Source: UBA3478 sp038134285
GTDB lineage: Bacteria > Bacteroidota > Bacteroidia > Flavobacteriales > Flavobacteriaceae
Assembly: GCA_038134285.1 (NCBI GenBank)
Contig: JAYPUW010000003.1
Location: 146,636-210,635 of the forward strand
DNA: 64,000 bases
Direction: 5' to 3'
Shown here: positions 33,925-43,120 of the stretch, piece after piece
Layout of the letters: each line of letters opens with the position of its first letter
How positions within the stretch are numbered: position 1 is the stretch's first letter
Position numbers and translations under genes: made by a program
Notes under the pieces: generated by a model
The model's input: the letters and a program-made list of their open reading frames with translations, nothing else
Told to the model about the DNA's origin: nothing
Database searches by the model: none

Positions 33925-36072
33925 ATGAAAAAAGGCATCGTATGGTTGCTCGCAAGCGTTACGCTTGTAATCAATGCACAACAGAAGTACATTACTTTAG
34001 AAGAAATATGGTCAGGAGCCTACTCTACTGAAGGGATTACCTCTGTCCGTTCTTTGAATTCAGGTGAGCAGTATACCACCCTTGAATACAACGAGGGCCA
34101 AAGCCAGATCGTGGCATACGACTACAGGACCATGAGCAAGCAAAGGGTGTTGCTTTCTTCCGGAGGAGAGATTCCTAGATTCAGCACCTACGCCTTCAAT
34201 CAAGACGAATCCAAGATTCTGATTGCTACAGAGCGCACTCCCATTTTTCGTCGCTCTTCAGAGGCGGTCTACTATATTTATGAGCGCGCCAACCAGCACC
34301 TTACCCAAATCAGTAGTGAAAAGATCCGTGTTCCGGCGTTTTCCACAGACGGAATACATGTGGCTTATGTGAAAGACAATAACCTTTATGTGTTCAATTC
34401 GAATACTGAAACGGCCAAGCAATTGACCTTTGACGGGGCCTATGGCAGCATCATCAACGGGCATGCCGACTGGGTCTATGAAGAAGAATTTTCTCTCGTT
34501 CGTGCCTATGAGTTCAACGCGAGTGGAACTCATTTGACCTATCTCAAGTTTGACGAGTCAGAAGTTCCTGAGTTTTCAATGGACATTTACGGTCAAAACC
34601 TGTATCCGTACGGGTACGAGTTTAAATATCCTAAGGCAGGCGACAAGAATGCTGTGGTAAAGGTCCATACCATTGAGCTTTCTTCAGGGAACGATCAAGA
34701 GATTGACCTTGAACCTCGCGAGTATACCATGCGCATCTATGCCAAAAATCAGGCGTCTAAGATGGTCGTTCAAACCTTGAACCGTCATCAGAATCATTTA
34801 GAATTGCAAGAGATCGACCTTAATACGGGGGCCACTTCGGTGTTGCTTGAAGAAAAGGATGAGGCCTATGTCGACATTCACGATAACCTTACATTCTTGG
34901 CGAACGATGATTTTATTTGGACGAGCGAAAAGGACGGATACAACCATTTGTACCTATACAATGCAGACGGATCGCTCAATCGCCAACTTACTAGCGGAGC
35001 CTTCGAGGTGACTGCCTTCTATGGTTACGATAAAAAGCGCAACCGACTATTCTATCAGTCTACTGAGCCCTCTTCTATTGAGCGCGCCATCTACCGCATT
35101 TCACTGAGCGGCAATTACAAAACGCGATTAACGCAAGAGGCCGGAACCTATGACGCTCAATTTTCTGCAGATTATTCGTACTTCATTGCGACCTACCAGA
35201 GTTCGACTAAGGCTCCAGAATTTAGCTTGAGAGACGCTAGAAACGGAGCATTGATCAGTGTGATCAAAGACAATAGAGAGCTTGAGTCTAAACTTGAGAA
35301 GTACGTGATGTCTCCTAAAGAGTACGGCACGCTCCGCGTCGGAAACAGTACTTTGAATATGTACATGATTCGTCCGGCTAATTTCAATCCGAATAATAAA
35401 TATCCGCTCTTGATGTTCCAATACTCAGGTCCAGGCTCTCAACAAGTAGTAGACCGCTGGATGGGAACCAACGATTATTGGCATCAAATGCTCGCACAGC
35501 AAGGTTATGTGATCGCCTGTGTTGACCCAAGAGGAACTGGCTTCAAAGGGCGTGACTTTAAGAAAGTGACCTATCTCAATCTCGTGAAACTTGAAACTGA
35601 AGACCAAATTGCTGCAGCTAAAAAACTATCCGAATTGCCTTATATCGATGCCAATCGAACCGGAATATGGGGATGGAGCTTTGGAGGCCACATGAGCACC
35701 AATGCGCTGCTGAAGGGGAACGATGTTTTTGAAATGGCCATTGCCGTGGCACCCGTGACCAGCTGGAGGTTCTATGACACTATCTACACCGAGCGTTTCT
35801 TGCGCACGCCGCAAGAGAATCCTGGAGGGTACGACAATGAATCGCCTTTCAATTATCCTGAACTCTTAAAGGGTAAATTTCTTTTGGTGCATGGTAGCGC
35901 CGACGACAACGTACATGTGCAAAACTCTATGCGCATGATTGAAGCATTGGTTCAGGCGAATAAACCTTTCGATTGGGCCATATATCCCGACCGCAACCAC
36001 GGAATTTATGGAGGCAATACGCGCCTGCACCTCTACTCTAAGATGACACAATTCATACTCAACAACCTCTAG
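33925..36072 (+). CDS. S9B dipeptidyl peptidase (DPP4-like)
   Basis: The product has 715 residues with a signal peptide (WLLASVTLVINAQQ). The N-terminal half is a DPPIV-type beta propeller, including the VYEEEFSLVRAYEF segment, whose paired Glu residues bind the substrate amino terminus. The C-terminal half is an alpha/beta hydrolase with nucleophile Ser585 in GWSFGG, acidic residue Asp660 or Asp661 in SADDNVH, and His692 in DRNHGIYG. Such enzymes remove Xaa-Pro (or Xaa-Ala) dipeptides in the periplasm. A peptide transporter gene follows four bases later, so the dipeptides released are probably taken up by it. Confidence 0.92.
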   Translation: MKKGIVWLLASVTLVINAQQKYITLEEIWSGAYSTEGITSVRSLNSGEQYTTLEYNEGQSQIVAYDYRTMSKQRVLLSSGGEIPRFSTYAFNQDESKILIATERTPIFRRSSEAVYYIYERANQHLTQISSEKIRVPAFSTDGIHVAYVKDNNLYVFNSNTETAKQLTFDGAYGSIINGHADWVYEEEFSLVRAYEFNASGTHLTYLKFDESEVPEFSMDIYGQNLYPYGYEFKYPKAGDKNAVVKVHTIELSSGNDQEIDLEPREYTMRIYAKNQASKMVVQTLNRHQNHLELQEIDLNTGATSVLLEEKDEAYVDIHDNLTFLANDDFIWTSEKDGYNHLYLYNADGSLNRQLTSGAFEVTAFYGYDKKRNRLFYQSTEPSSIERAIYRISLSGNYKTRLTQEAGTYDAQFSADYSYFIATYQSSTKAPEFSLRDARNGALISVIKDNRELESKLEKYVMSPKEYGTLRVGNSTLNMYMIRPANFNPNNKYPLLMFQYSGPGSQQVVDRWMGTNDYWHQMLAQQGYVIACVDPRGTGFKGRDFKKVTYLNLVKLETEDQIAAAKKLSELPYIDANRTGIWGWSFGGHMSTNALLKGNDVFEMAIAVAPVTSWRFYDTIYTERFLRTPQENPGGYDNESPFNYPELLKGKFLLVHGSADDNVHVQNSMRMIEALVQANKPFDWAIYPDRNHGIYGGNTRLHLYSKMTQFILNNL

Positions 36073-36075
36073 ACC

Positions 36076-37572
36076 ATGAACGATCAAGCCACCACATGGG
36101 GACACCCTAAGGGACTCTTCTACCTCTTTTTTGCCGAATTATGGGAGCGCTTTAGCTTCTACGGAATGCGTGCACTGCTCACCCTCTACATGGTTGAGAT
36201 GGTGTTCGAGGCCCTTAGCAATAGAGACTTTGTAACCGCGGCGATTTATTCGTCTTACGGTTCTTTGGTCTATGCGGGTACCGTTATCGGCGGCCGCATC
36301 TCTGACCGCCTACTCGGTATGCGCAAGTCTATTTTCTTAGGAGGAATCTTGATGGCGATCGGTCATTTTGTTTTGGCTATAGAACACAACATTGCCTTTT
36401 TCTTGGCCCTTTCTTTTATCATTGTGGGGAACGCCTTTTTCAAACCCAACATCTCAACTTTTGTAGGGACACTTTACGAAGACAACGATCCGCGAAAAGA
36501 TTCAGGATTCACCATCTTCTACATGGGGATCAACCTAGGCGCCTGGGTTTCGCCCCTTTTATGCGGATGGTTGGCCGCTTCATACGGCTGGCATTACGGA
36601 TTTGGTCTCGCCGGAATCGGAATGGTTGTAGGTTTGGTCTTTTTCTATTCTGGAATTAAAAAGGGAGTCTTCGGAGATAAGGGGTTACCCCCAGAACCTC
36701 AACTGCTCGAACAAAAGCAATTCGGGCTGAGTAAAGAGCGCGTCATCACCCTATTGAGTGTGATTGCGGTACCGCTAATCGCCCTTTTGATATCGGCTTA
36801 CAACCCTATTTATAATGAAGACACCCTGGTTAACCTGATCTTTAAAGGTATCGGAGTATTCATCATTGGATACCTTGCCTATATCCTATACCAGGCATCG
36901 GCAGAAGAGCGTAAGAAGCTTTTTGTGGCTATTTTGATCACCCTGTTCATGACTATTTTCTGGGGCTTTCACGAGCTCTCAGGTAGTGTGATTACGCTCT
37001 TTTCGGCCCGTAATGTAGAGCTCACTATTATGTCTGCTGCGCAAACCAATTCGTTGAATCCGATGTTCATCATATTATTCGCGATTCCGATTTCGATGCT
37101 TTGGACATGGCTTTCAAAGCGAGGACTTAACCCACGCACTCCATACAAGTTCGGATTAGGACTCGTATTCGCAGGATTGAGTTTTTACGTCTTGGCCATC
37201 TCAGGAGTGAGCGCAAACGAAGAGGGACTCGTTCCTTTCAGCTACCTTTTGGTGATGTACTTGCTACTTTCTGTTGGTGAACTCTTTATGTCTCCCGTAG
37301 GTCTTTCAAAGATTACCTCACTTTCACCTAAGCGCATCGTGGCCTTTATGATGGGGGTATGGTTCTTGTCTTCGGCCTTTGCCTTTCAGGTGGTCGGATT
37401 CATCGGAAAGAAACTCTCCGTAGAGTCGGGCTCAGATGCGGCAGATCCCCTGCAAACCTTGACGCTCTATACTGAAGGATTCTCACTCATCGCACAGTAC
37501 TCACTGATTGCAGGAGTAGTGGTGCTACTCGCTTCTCCGTTGATCAAGCGCCTTATGGGTGAAGTACATTAA
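36076..37572 (+). CDS. POT/PTR family proton-dependent peptide transporter
   Basis: The product has 498 residues and 12 or more helices. The family hallmarks are at the start: FYLFFAELWERFSFYGMRALL includes the ExxERFxYYG-like proton/peptide motif, and FYMGINLGAWVSPLLCGWLA matches PTR signature 2. Peptide transporters of this family import di- and tripeptides across the inner membrane using the proton gradient. The position four bases after the dipeptidyl peptidase gene links release of dipeptides to uptake. Confidence 0.93.
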   Translation: MNDQATTWGHPKGLFYLFFAELWERFSFYGMRALLTLYMVEMVFEALSNRDFVTAAIYSSYGSLVYAGTVIGGRISDRLLGMRKSIFLGGILMAIGHFVLAIEHNIAFFLALSFIIVGNAFFKPNISTFVGTLYEDNDPRKDSGFTIFYMGINLGAWVSPLLCGWLAASYGWHYGFGLAGIGMVVGLVFFYSGIKKGVFGDKGLPPEPQLLEQKQFGLSKERVITLLSVIAVPLIALLISAYNPIYNEDTLVNLIFKGIGVFIIGYLAYILYQASAEERKKLFVAILITLFMTIFWGFHELSGSVITLFSARNVELTIMSAAQTNSLNPMFIILFAIPISMLWTWLSKRGLNPRTPYKFGLGLVFAGLSFYVLAISGVSANEEGLVPFSYLLVMYLLLSVGELFMSPVGLSKITSLSPKRIVAFMMGVWFLSSAFAFQVVGFIGKKLSVESGSDAADPLQTLTLYTEGFSLIAQYSLIAGVVVLLASPLIKRLMGEVH

Positions 37573-37622
37573 AAGCAGTACGATATAAAGTGTAGGTTCA
37601 AAGCTTGAGGAGAAGAATTCCG

Positions 37623-38759
37623 CTACTGAGATAGGCGAGAAGCCTGTAAATGAGCAGAATGGGTGTTCTCATAAATGGCTGCCGCCGCACGGGTGCTGGC
37701 TCCTTTTTCTCCGAGCAGGGTTTTGAGTTCGGCATACTGTTGGAGCATTGCAGTGCGAACGTCTGGGTTTTCTAATCGTATCAACGCTTCTTTCAGCTGC
37801 GCAGGATTGCATTCGTCTTGAATGAGCTCGGTCAGACAGCTTCGATCTAGAATGAGATTGACTAGCGAAATATAACGCAGGGTAATCAGCCTTTTTGCGA
37901 GGGCATAAGTCAGCGGGCTCGTCTTATAACAGACCACCTGAGGCGTTTCAAGCAGAGCGGTTTCGAGAGTAGCTGTTCCACTAGTGACCAATGCTATATG
38001 AGCTACTTTAATTAGGGGTTGAGTGGCTCCGAATACCACCTTAAGTTGATCGCCAGTGATCGCATCGTATAACCCCTTCTCTTGGCCTGGTGCACCAGCA
38101 ATCACAAATTGATAGGCAGGTAACTGGGTGGTCACCGCTTGCATTACGGGTAGCATGCGTTTAATTTCTTGAGTGCGGCTTCCGGGCAGAAGCGCCACAA
38201 TAGGTCGCTCATCTAGGTGATACTGCGCTTTAAACATTTTGGCCTCCTGAAGTTTATCGTCTAAAGCATCCAAGAGCGGATGCCCGACAAACTCAACCTT
38301 GTAATGCTGCTTGGCATAAAATTCGGGTTCGAAAGGTAGGGTGACATACAAGTGATCTACGCTTGTTTTGATAAGCTCTACCCGTTTCTGACGAGAGGCC
38401 CAGACCTGAGGTGCAATGTAATAGTGCACTAAGAAACCGGCATTTTTGGCCCATTTGGCGATGCGCAGGTTGAATCCTGAAAAGTCAATTAGAATAAGGG
38501 CATCGGGTTGAAATGCTTCAATGTCGGACTTGCAATCAGCAATTCGCTTTTTGATTTTAAACAAATGACGGAGTAACTCGAAAAACCCCATGAATCCCAT
38601 GTACTTGTAGTGAAAGTCTAACTCGGCGCCACTTTTTTGCATGAGGTCACCCCCCATGGCTTTGAAAGACGCGTTTTTGTCCTTTTGGGCTAGGGCTTTG
38701 ATGAGGTTAGACCCGTGCAGGTCACCTGAGGCTTCGCCGGCAATGAGGTAATACTTCAA
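37623..38759 (-). CDS. lpxB: Lipid-A-disaccharide synthase
   Basis: The product has 378 residues and condenses UDP-2,3-diacylglucosamine with lipid X to make the lipid A disaccharide, at the inner face of the inner membrane. The start reads MKYYLIAGEASGDLHG, the LpxB signature, and VALLPGSRTQEIKRMLP, VTSGTATLETALLETPQVVCYKTS and an RYISLVNLILDR segment follow. The start codon is TTG at 38759 and no upstream ATG is available. It follows surE on the same strand and has its own -7 promoter box. Confidence 0.93.
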   Translation of the reverse strand: MKYYLIAGEASGDLHGSNLIKALAQKDKNASFKAMGGDLMQKSGAELDFHYKYMGFMGFFELLRHLFKIKKRIADCKSDIEAFQPDALILIDFSGFNLRIAKWAKNAGFLVHYYIAPQVWASRQKRVELIKTSVDHLYVTLPFEPEFYAKQHYKVEFVGHPLLDALDDKLQEAKMFKAQYHLDERPIVALLPGSRTQEIKRMLPVMQAVTTQLPAYQFVIAGAPGQEKGLYDAITGDQLKVVFGATQPLIKVAHIALVTSGTATLETALLETPQVVCYKTSPLTYALAKRLITLRYISLVNLILDRSCLTELIQDECNPAQLKEALIRLENPDVRTAMLQQYAELKTLLGEKGASTRAAAAIYENTHSAHLQASRLSQ

Positions 38760-38779
38760 TGGGTGCTTCTTAGTTGACT

Positions 38780-38787
38780 CAAAGATA
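38780..38787 (-). promoter_or_regulatory. -7 box for lpxB
   Basis: TATCTTTG on the minus strand matches TAnnTTTG exactly, 20 bases before the lpxB TTG start, in the gap between surE and lpxB. Confidence 0.45.
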
Positions 38788-38823
38788 GCCCAATCCGCTG
38801 CAGCTATTGTGAGGTAAGTGGTC

Positions 38824-39603
38824 TTAGATTTTTAGACCCCAAGAATTAATGTGCTTCATGCTGTGATGCGCCGTTAGGTCGAACTGGGTTGGGACTACAG
38901 AGACGTATCCGGCCTCGAGTGCCGCTATATCGGTGTCTTCGCCTTGGTCGAGTAGTACGAAATCTCCTGTGAGCCAGTAGTACTCTTTTCCTGAGGGACT
39001 CACGCGCTTATCGAATTTTTCTTTCCAGTTGGCACGTGCCTGACGACACACTTTAATGCCTTTGATGGGTGCACCATCGGTTTTTGGGATATTGACATTC
39101 AGCACCGTGCCTTCTGGCATTCCTTTTTCAATGGCCTCGCTAACCAGTGTTTGCACCACGGCATGGCAGGCCGAAAAGTTGGCATTCCAAGAGAAATCGA
39201 GCAGTGAAAAGCCGATGGCCGGAATCCCTTCTATACCCGCCTCTATCGCAGCACTCATGGTACCCGAGTAGATGACGTTGATTGAAGAATTCGCTCCGTG
39301 ATTGATACCTGAGATACAGAGGTCTGGCTTGCGGTCTAAGATTTCGTGAAGTGCTAATTTGACACAGTCTGCTGGGGTTCCGCTGGTCGAATAGGCTTCG
39401 ATATGAGAGAGGCTTGAGTCGAGTTGCACCTTGTTTACCTCAAGGGTACTATCGATGGTGATGGCATGGCCCATCCCAGATTGAGGACTGTCAGGCGCTA
39501 CCACCACTACCTCTGCAAGGTCTTTTACACTTTCAATGAGATTTAAAATTCCAGGGGCAGTGATTCCGTCGTCGTTGCAAATCAGGATGAGTGGATTCTT
39601 CAA
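38824..39603 (-). CDS. surE: 5'/3'-nucleotidase SurE
   Basis: The product has 259 residues and is a metal-dependent phosphatase acting on nucleoside monophosphates. It has the family motifs: ICNDDGITAPG at the start (Asp-Asp metal ligands), a Ser and Gly in PDSPQSGMGHAIT, TSGTPADCVKLAL, and SGINHGANSSINVIYSGTMSAAIE with the metal-binding Asn. The start codon is TTG at 39603. It is transcribed with or just ahead of lpxB, an arrangement seen in other Bacteroidota. Confidence 0.93.
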   Translation of the reverse strand: MKNPLILICNDDGITAPGILNLIESVKDLAEVVVVAPDSPQSGMGHAITIDSTLEVNKVQLDSSLSHIEAYSTSGTPADCVKLALHEILDRKPDLCISGINHGANSSINVIYSGTMSAAIEAGIEGIPAIGFSLLDFSWNANFSACHAVVQTLVSEAIEKGMPEGTVLNVNIPKTDGAPIKGIKVCRQARANWKEKFDKRVSPSGKEYYWLTGDFVLLDQGEDTDIAALEAGYVSVVPTQFDLTAHHSMKHINSWGLKI

Positions 39604-39619
39604 GCTGTTAATTTTATTC

Positions 39620-39627
39620 CAAATGTA
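39620..39627 (-). promoter_or_regulatory. -7 box for surE
   Basis: TACATTTG on the minus strand matches TAnnTTTG exactly, ending 16 bases before the surE TTG start, and supports use of this start. Confidence 0.45.
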
Positions 39628-39694
39628 GCGAGAATATTGGGTTTACACTTCTCATTTTAATTAACTTAGAAAGCTAATAGAATGCTATAGTAGT

Positions 39695-41818
39695 ATGAAA
39701 AAGAATGTGGTTTTGGGGCTACTCGCTCTGCTTTTCGCTTTTGCGTCGTGCAGTTTTACCGAGTCTAAAGATTTTGAGACCGATAACAAAGACAAACTAC
39801 TTATCGATCTGATCACCTATGTGCTTGAAAAAGGGCATTACAGCCCGAAGGAGCTAGACGACGCCTTCTCTATTGAGATTTACGAACGTTTTATCGACGG
39901 ACTCGATCCGCTCAAGCGTTATTTTCTAGAAGAAGATCTAAATCGTTTCGAAGCCTACCGCCTAGCTATTGACGATCAACTCAAAAATAAAGAACTTGAA
40001 TTCTTTGACCTTGTACACCAGACATTAGCGAGGCGTATTGAAGAGGCCAAGACCACTTACAAAAATGTTTTAGCTGAACCAATCAAGTTCAAGTCGAAAG
40101 AAATTGAAGTCGATTATGACGGCCTGGTTTATGTCAGCACTAAGAAAGAATTAGAAGAGCGTTGGCTCGATCAACTGTCGCTGAATTTATTGCCAGCTTA
40201 TGAGTCAAAGCTCGAACAATTGGCTCGTGAGCAATCTGTTGAAAAAGAAGAACTCGACAAGAAGTTTCTAAAAGAGGCTGAACAAGAGGCACGTAATGAG
40301 TTAATCAAAACACTTGACGAGTATTACACTTTCATCGATGAATTAGATCGCGACGATTATTTCGCCTCGTTTCTAGGGGCTGTGGCTGAGACTTTCGACC
40401 CGCACACGAGTTATATGGCACCCGCTGATAAAGACCAATTTGATATTTCAATGTCGGGCAAGTTTGAAGGGATCGGGGCTCGCCTGCAGAAAAAGCCAGA
40501 GGGGACTACGATCGTAGAAGTTATTTCAGGCGGGCCGGTGTGGCGCGGAAAACTTCTCGAGGTAGGCGATCAGATTCTCAAGGTGCGTCAAGAGGATGGC
40601 GATGCGGTTGATATTTCTGGAATGCCGTTAGATGATGCCATTCTACTCATCAAGGGCCCTAAAGGAACGAACGTTTTTCTGACCGTGAAAAAAGTCACCG
40701 GTCTGGTTGAAGAAGTGGCGGTCGTACGTGATGTAGTAGAGCTTGAAGAGAGCTACGCGAAGAGCACCACGATCGTTGACGAAAATCAAAAATTTGGACT
40801 CATTAACCTCCCCAAATTTTATGTAGATTTTGAAGATTACAGCAACCGCAATGCTGCCACTGATATCAAGATTGAAATCGAACGCCTGAAAGAAGAGAAT
40901 GTCGATGGAATTATCCTTGATCTGCGTGACAACGGAGGAGGATCTCTTCAGACCGTGGTCGACATGGCTGGATACTTCATAGAAGAAGGACCAGTGGTTC
41001 AAGTGAAAGCCTCGGGAGACCGAAAAGAGGTGCAAGAAGACAATGATCCTTCGGTAGTGTACGACGGACCATTAGTGATATTGGTTAATGAGCTTTCGGC
41101 TTCGGCCTCAGAGATTTTGGCTGCGGCAATGCAAGATTACAAGCGCGCTATCATCTTAGGTAGCTCGAGCACCTATGGTAAGGGCACGGTACAAAATGTG
41201 ATCCCGTTATCGAATATCATACGCTCTAATGACATGGGTGATTTAGGGGCATTGAAGTTGACCACTCAGAAGTTTTACCGCATCACAGGTGAATCGACTC
41301 AGCTCAAGGGTGTATCGAGTGATATCGTCATGCCAGATCGCTATGCGTATGTTGATGTCGGAGAGCGCGATCAAGACAATCCTTTGGCCTGGGACCGTAT
41401 TCAAGCGGCGAACTTCACTACTTGGGACAAGCAGATTGACTTCGAACGCATCATCTCAAACAGTAACGAACGCCTCAAGGCTAACGAATACGTTTCCCTC
41501 TTAGAAGAAGAGGCTCAGTGGATCAAACAGCAACGAGATGATCATACTGCCACCCTTGGCTTAGAGGAATACCGCAAAGAAAAAGAAGAGCTTCGCGAGC
41601 GCACAGAGCGTTTTAAAAAGCTCAACAATTACGATTCAAAGCTTAGCTTTAGCTCGTTGAAGTATGAAGAGGCCTTGTTCACTAAAGACTCTGTCCTCAG
41701 AGAGAAGCGCAACCGTTGGCATAAAGAGTTGGCACGTGACCTTTATGTTGAAGAGGCAGTCAATGTGTTGAAAGATCTCAAGCAGTTCACTTATAACCGC
41801 AATACGGTAAAAGGATAA
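39695..41818 (+). CDS. prc: Tail-specific (carboxy-terminal processing) protease
   Basis: The product has 707 residues with lipobox FAFASC (Cys19), so it is membrane-anchored in the periplasm. Domains in order are an N-terminal helical region, PDZ (about residues 235-330, SMSGKFEGIGARLQ), and the S41A peptidase domain (DGIILDLRDNGGGS, then the catalytic Ser in NELSASASEILAAA and the Lys in STYGKGTVQN). A C-terminal DUF3340-like part completes the Prc architecture. Prc degrades or trims envelope proteins with unstructured C-termini, and in some bacteria controls peptidoglycan enzymes. It is a single gene, converging on the rodA operon with three bases between stops. Confidence 0.92.
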   Translation: MKKNVVLGLLALLFAFASCSFTESKDFETDNKDKLLIDLITYVLEKGHYSPKELDDAFSIEIYERFIDGLDPLKRYFLEEDLNRFEAYRLAIDDQLKNKELEFFDLVHQTLARRIEEAKTTYKNVLAEPIKFKSKEIEVDYDGLVYVSTKKELEERWLDQLSLNLLPAYESKLEQLAREQSVEKEELDKKFLKEAEQEARNELIKTLDEYYTFIDELDRDDYFASFLGAVAETFDPHTSYMAPADKDQFDISMSGKFEGIGARLQKKPEGTTIVEVISGGPVWRGKLLEVGDQILKVRQEDGDAVDISGMPLDDAILLIKGPKGTNVFLTVKKVTGLVEEVAVVRDVVELEESYAKSTTIVDENQKFGLINLPKFYVDFEDYSNRNAATDIKIEIERLKEENVDGIILDLRDNGGGSLQTVVDMAGYFIEEGPVVQVKASGDRKEVQEDNDPSVVYDGPLVILVNELSASASEILAAAMQDYKRAIILGSSSTYGKGTVQNVIPLSNIIRSNDMGDLGALKLTTQKFYRITGESTQLKGVSSDIVMPDRYAYVDVGERDQDNPLAWDRIQAANFTTWDKQIDFERIISNSNERLKANEYVSLLEEEAQWIKQQRDDHTATLGLEEYRKEKEELRERTERFKKLNNYDSKLSFSSLKYEEALFTKDSVLREKRNRWHKELARDLYVEEAVNVLKDLKQFTYNRNTVKG

Positions 41819-41821
41819 GAC

Positions 41822-43120
41822 TTAATTGAAGTGTGTTTTGTGACGGTTGGCGTCCATCTTTAAGAAGATGAAGCACATCAGCAAGAAAAAGAAAAGCCCA
41901 GATCCGCCATAGCTGAAGAACGGAAGCGGAATTCCTATGGTGGGTAATAGGCCCAAGACCATTCCTATATTGATGGTGAAATGAATGAACAAAATAGAGA
42001 TCACTCCATAGCCGTAGATCCTGTGAAAGGATTGTTTTTGACGGTCTGCGAGCTGCACAAAGCGCAGCAGAAGCCCTACAAAGGCCAAGATGACGAGCGC
42101 GCTCACCACAAAACCCCATTCTTCACCCACCGAGCTAAAGATATAATCGGTGTGCTGAGCAGGCACAAAATCTCCCTTGGTACGTGTTCCTTGTAAAAAT
42201 CCTTTACCCCACCAACGACCAGATGCAATGGCTTGTTCGGCTTGATAGGTGTTGTATCCTATAGTTTGCTTAATGGTCAGCAACTTCTCTGGGTCACTTT
42301 CAAGCCCTAGCCAAAGCGAAAAACGATCGCGGTGGTGCTGCTTGAAAACTAAGCTGAACACCCACGGAGTCGTGACCACAATCCCAAGTTGAGTGAGCGG
42401 AAAAAGCACATCAAAGAATTGCGGGGGTCTCTTTTTCTTTTTAGGTCTTGCTAGAAAGTAGGTCAAGAATCCTAAAGCGGTAGCGATAAGAAGAATATTT
42501 CTTCCGAATATCAGCGTCAAGCTGAAGGTCAGTCCGGTGAGCAATACGGCAAAAAAGTGATAGAGCGGGAGCCCTTCTCTGAAGAGCACCAGAAAAAGCG
42601 AAATGTAAACAAGCGCACTCCCAGGATCGGGCTGCAATAAGACCAGCAGCACCGGAATTGTAATGATGAGTGCAGCATAAAACTTATCGGTACTTCTTTG
42701 AAGACTCACCCCTGTATCACTAAGAAACTTTGCCATCGCCAGAGCGGTAAGCAGCTTCATGAGTTCTGAGGGCTGAAAATTAATCGGGCCTAGGTCATAC
42801 CATGAAGTAGCCCCGGCGATTTTCGATCCGAAAACAAAAAGTCCTAATAAGAGCGCCAATCCGAAGAGGTAGCTCACACTGGAATAGCGCTTGATGAGGT
42901 GCTCGTCAATAAAGCTAAGCACAATCATGGCGGCCAAGGCAACTAATGCGAAAAAAAGTTGTTTGCCATGTAAAGTTGTTAGGTCGAGTAAGGTAGAGGC
43001 GCCGTCGACTTCTATGGTAGTACTGTAGATGTTCAGCCATCCGAAGGCGGTAAGGGCCACAATCAAAAATAGGCTGAGCCCGTCTAGTCGAAAAAGCAGA
43101 AAACTACCACGCATCTTCAT
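41822..43120 (-). CDS. rodA: Rod-shape peptidoglycan polymerase RodA
   Basis: The product has 432 residues and about ten membrane helices of the SEDS family. Diagnostic stretches include ATSWYDLGPINFQPSEL-MKL near residue 105, LLQPDPGSALVY near residue 160, and PFFSYGGSGL near the C-terminus. RodA polymerises lipid II with PBP2 during elongation. The start overlaps mrdA by 17 bases; an ATG two codons in (43114) is an alternative. Bacteroidota RodA has a longer internal loop (here about residues 215-300) than the 370-residue E. coli protein. Confidence 0.93.
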   Translation of the reverse strand: MKMRGSFLLFRLDGLSLFLIVALTAFGWLNIYSTTIEVDGASTLLDLTTLHGKQLFFALVALAAMIVLSFIDEHLIKRYSSVSYLFGLALLLGLFVFGSKIAGATSWYDLGPINFQPSELMKLLTALAMAKFLSDTGVSLQRSTDKFYAALIITIPVLLVLLQPDPGSALVYISLFLVLFREGLPLYHFFAVLLTGLTFSLTLIFGRNILLIATALGFLTYFLARPKKKKRPPQFFDVLFPLTQLGIVVTTPWVFSLVFKQHHRDRFSLWLGLESDPEKLLTIKQTIGYNTYQAEQAIASGRWWGKGFLQGTRTKGDFVPAQHTDYIFSSVGEEWGFVVSALVILAFVGLLLRFVQLADRQKQSFHRIYGYGVISILFIHFTINIGMVLGLLPTIGIPLPFFSYGGSGLFFFLLMCFIFLKMDANRHKTHFN

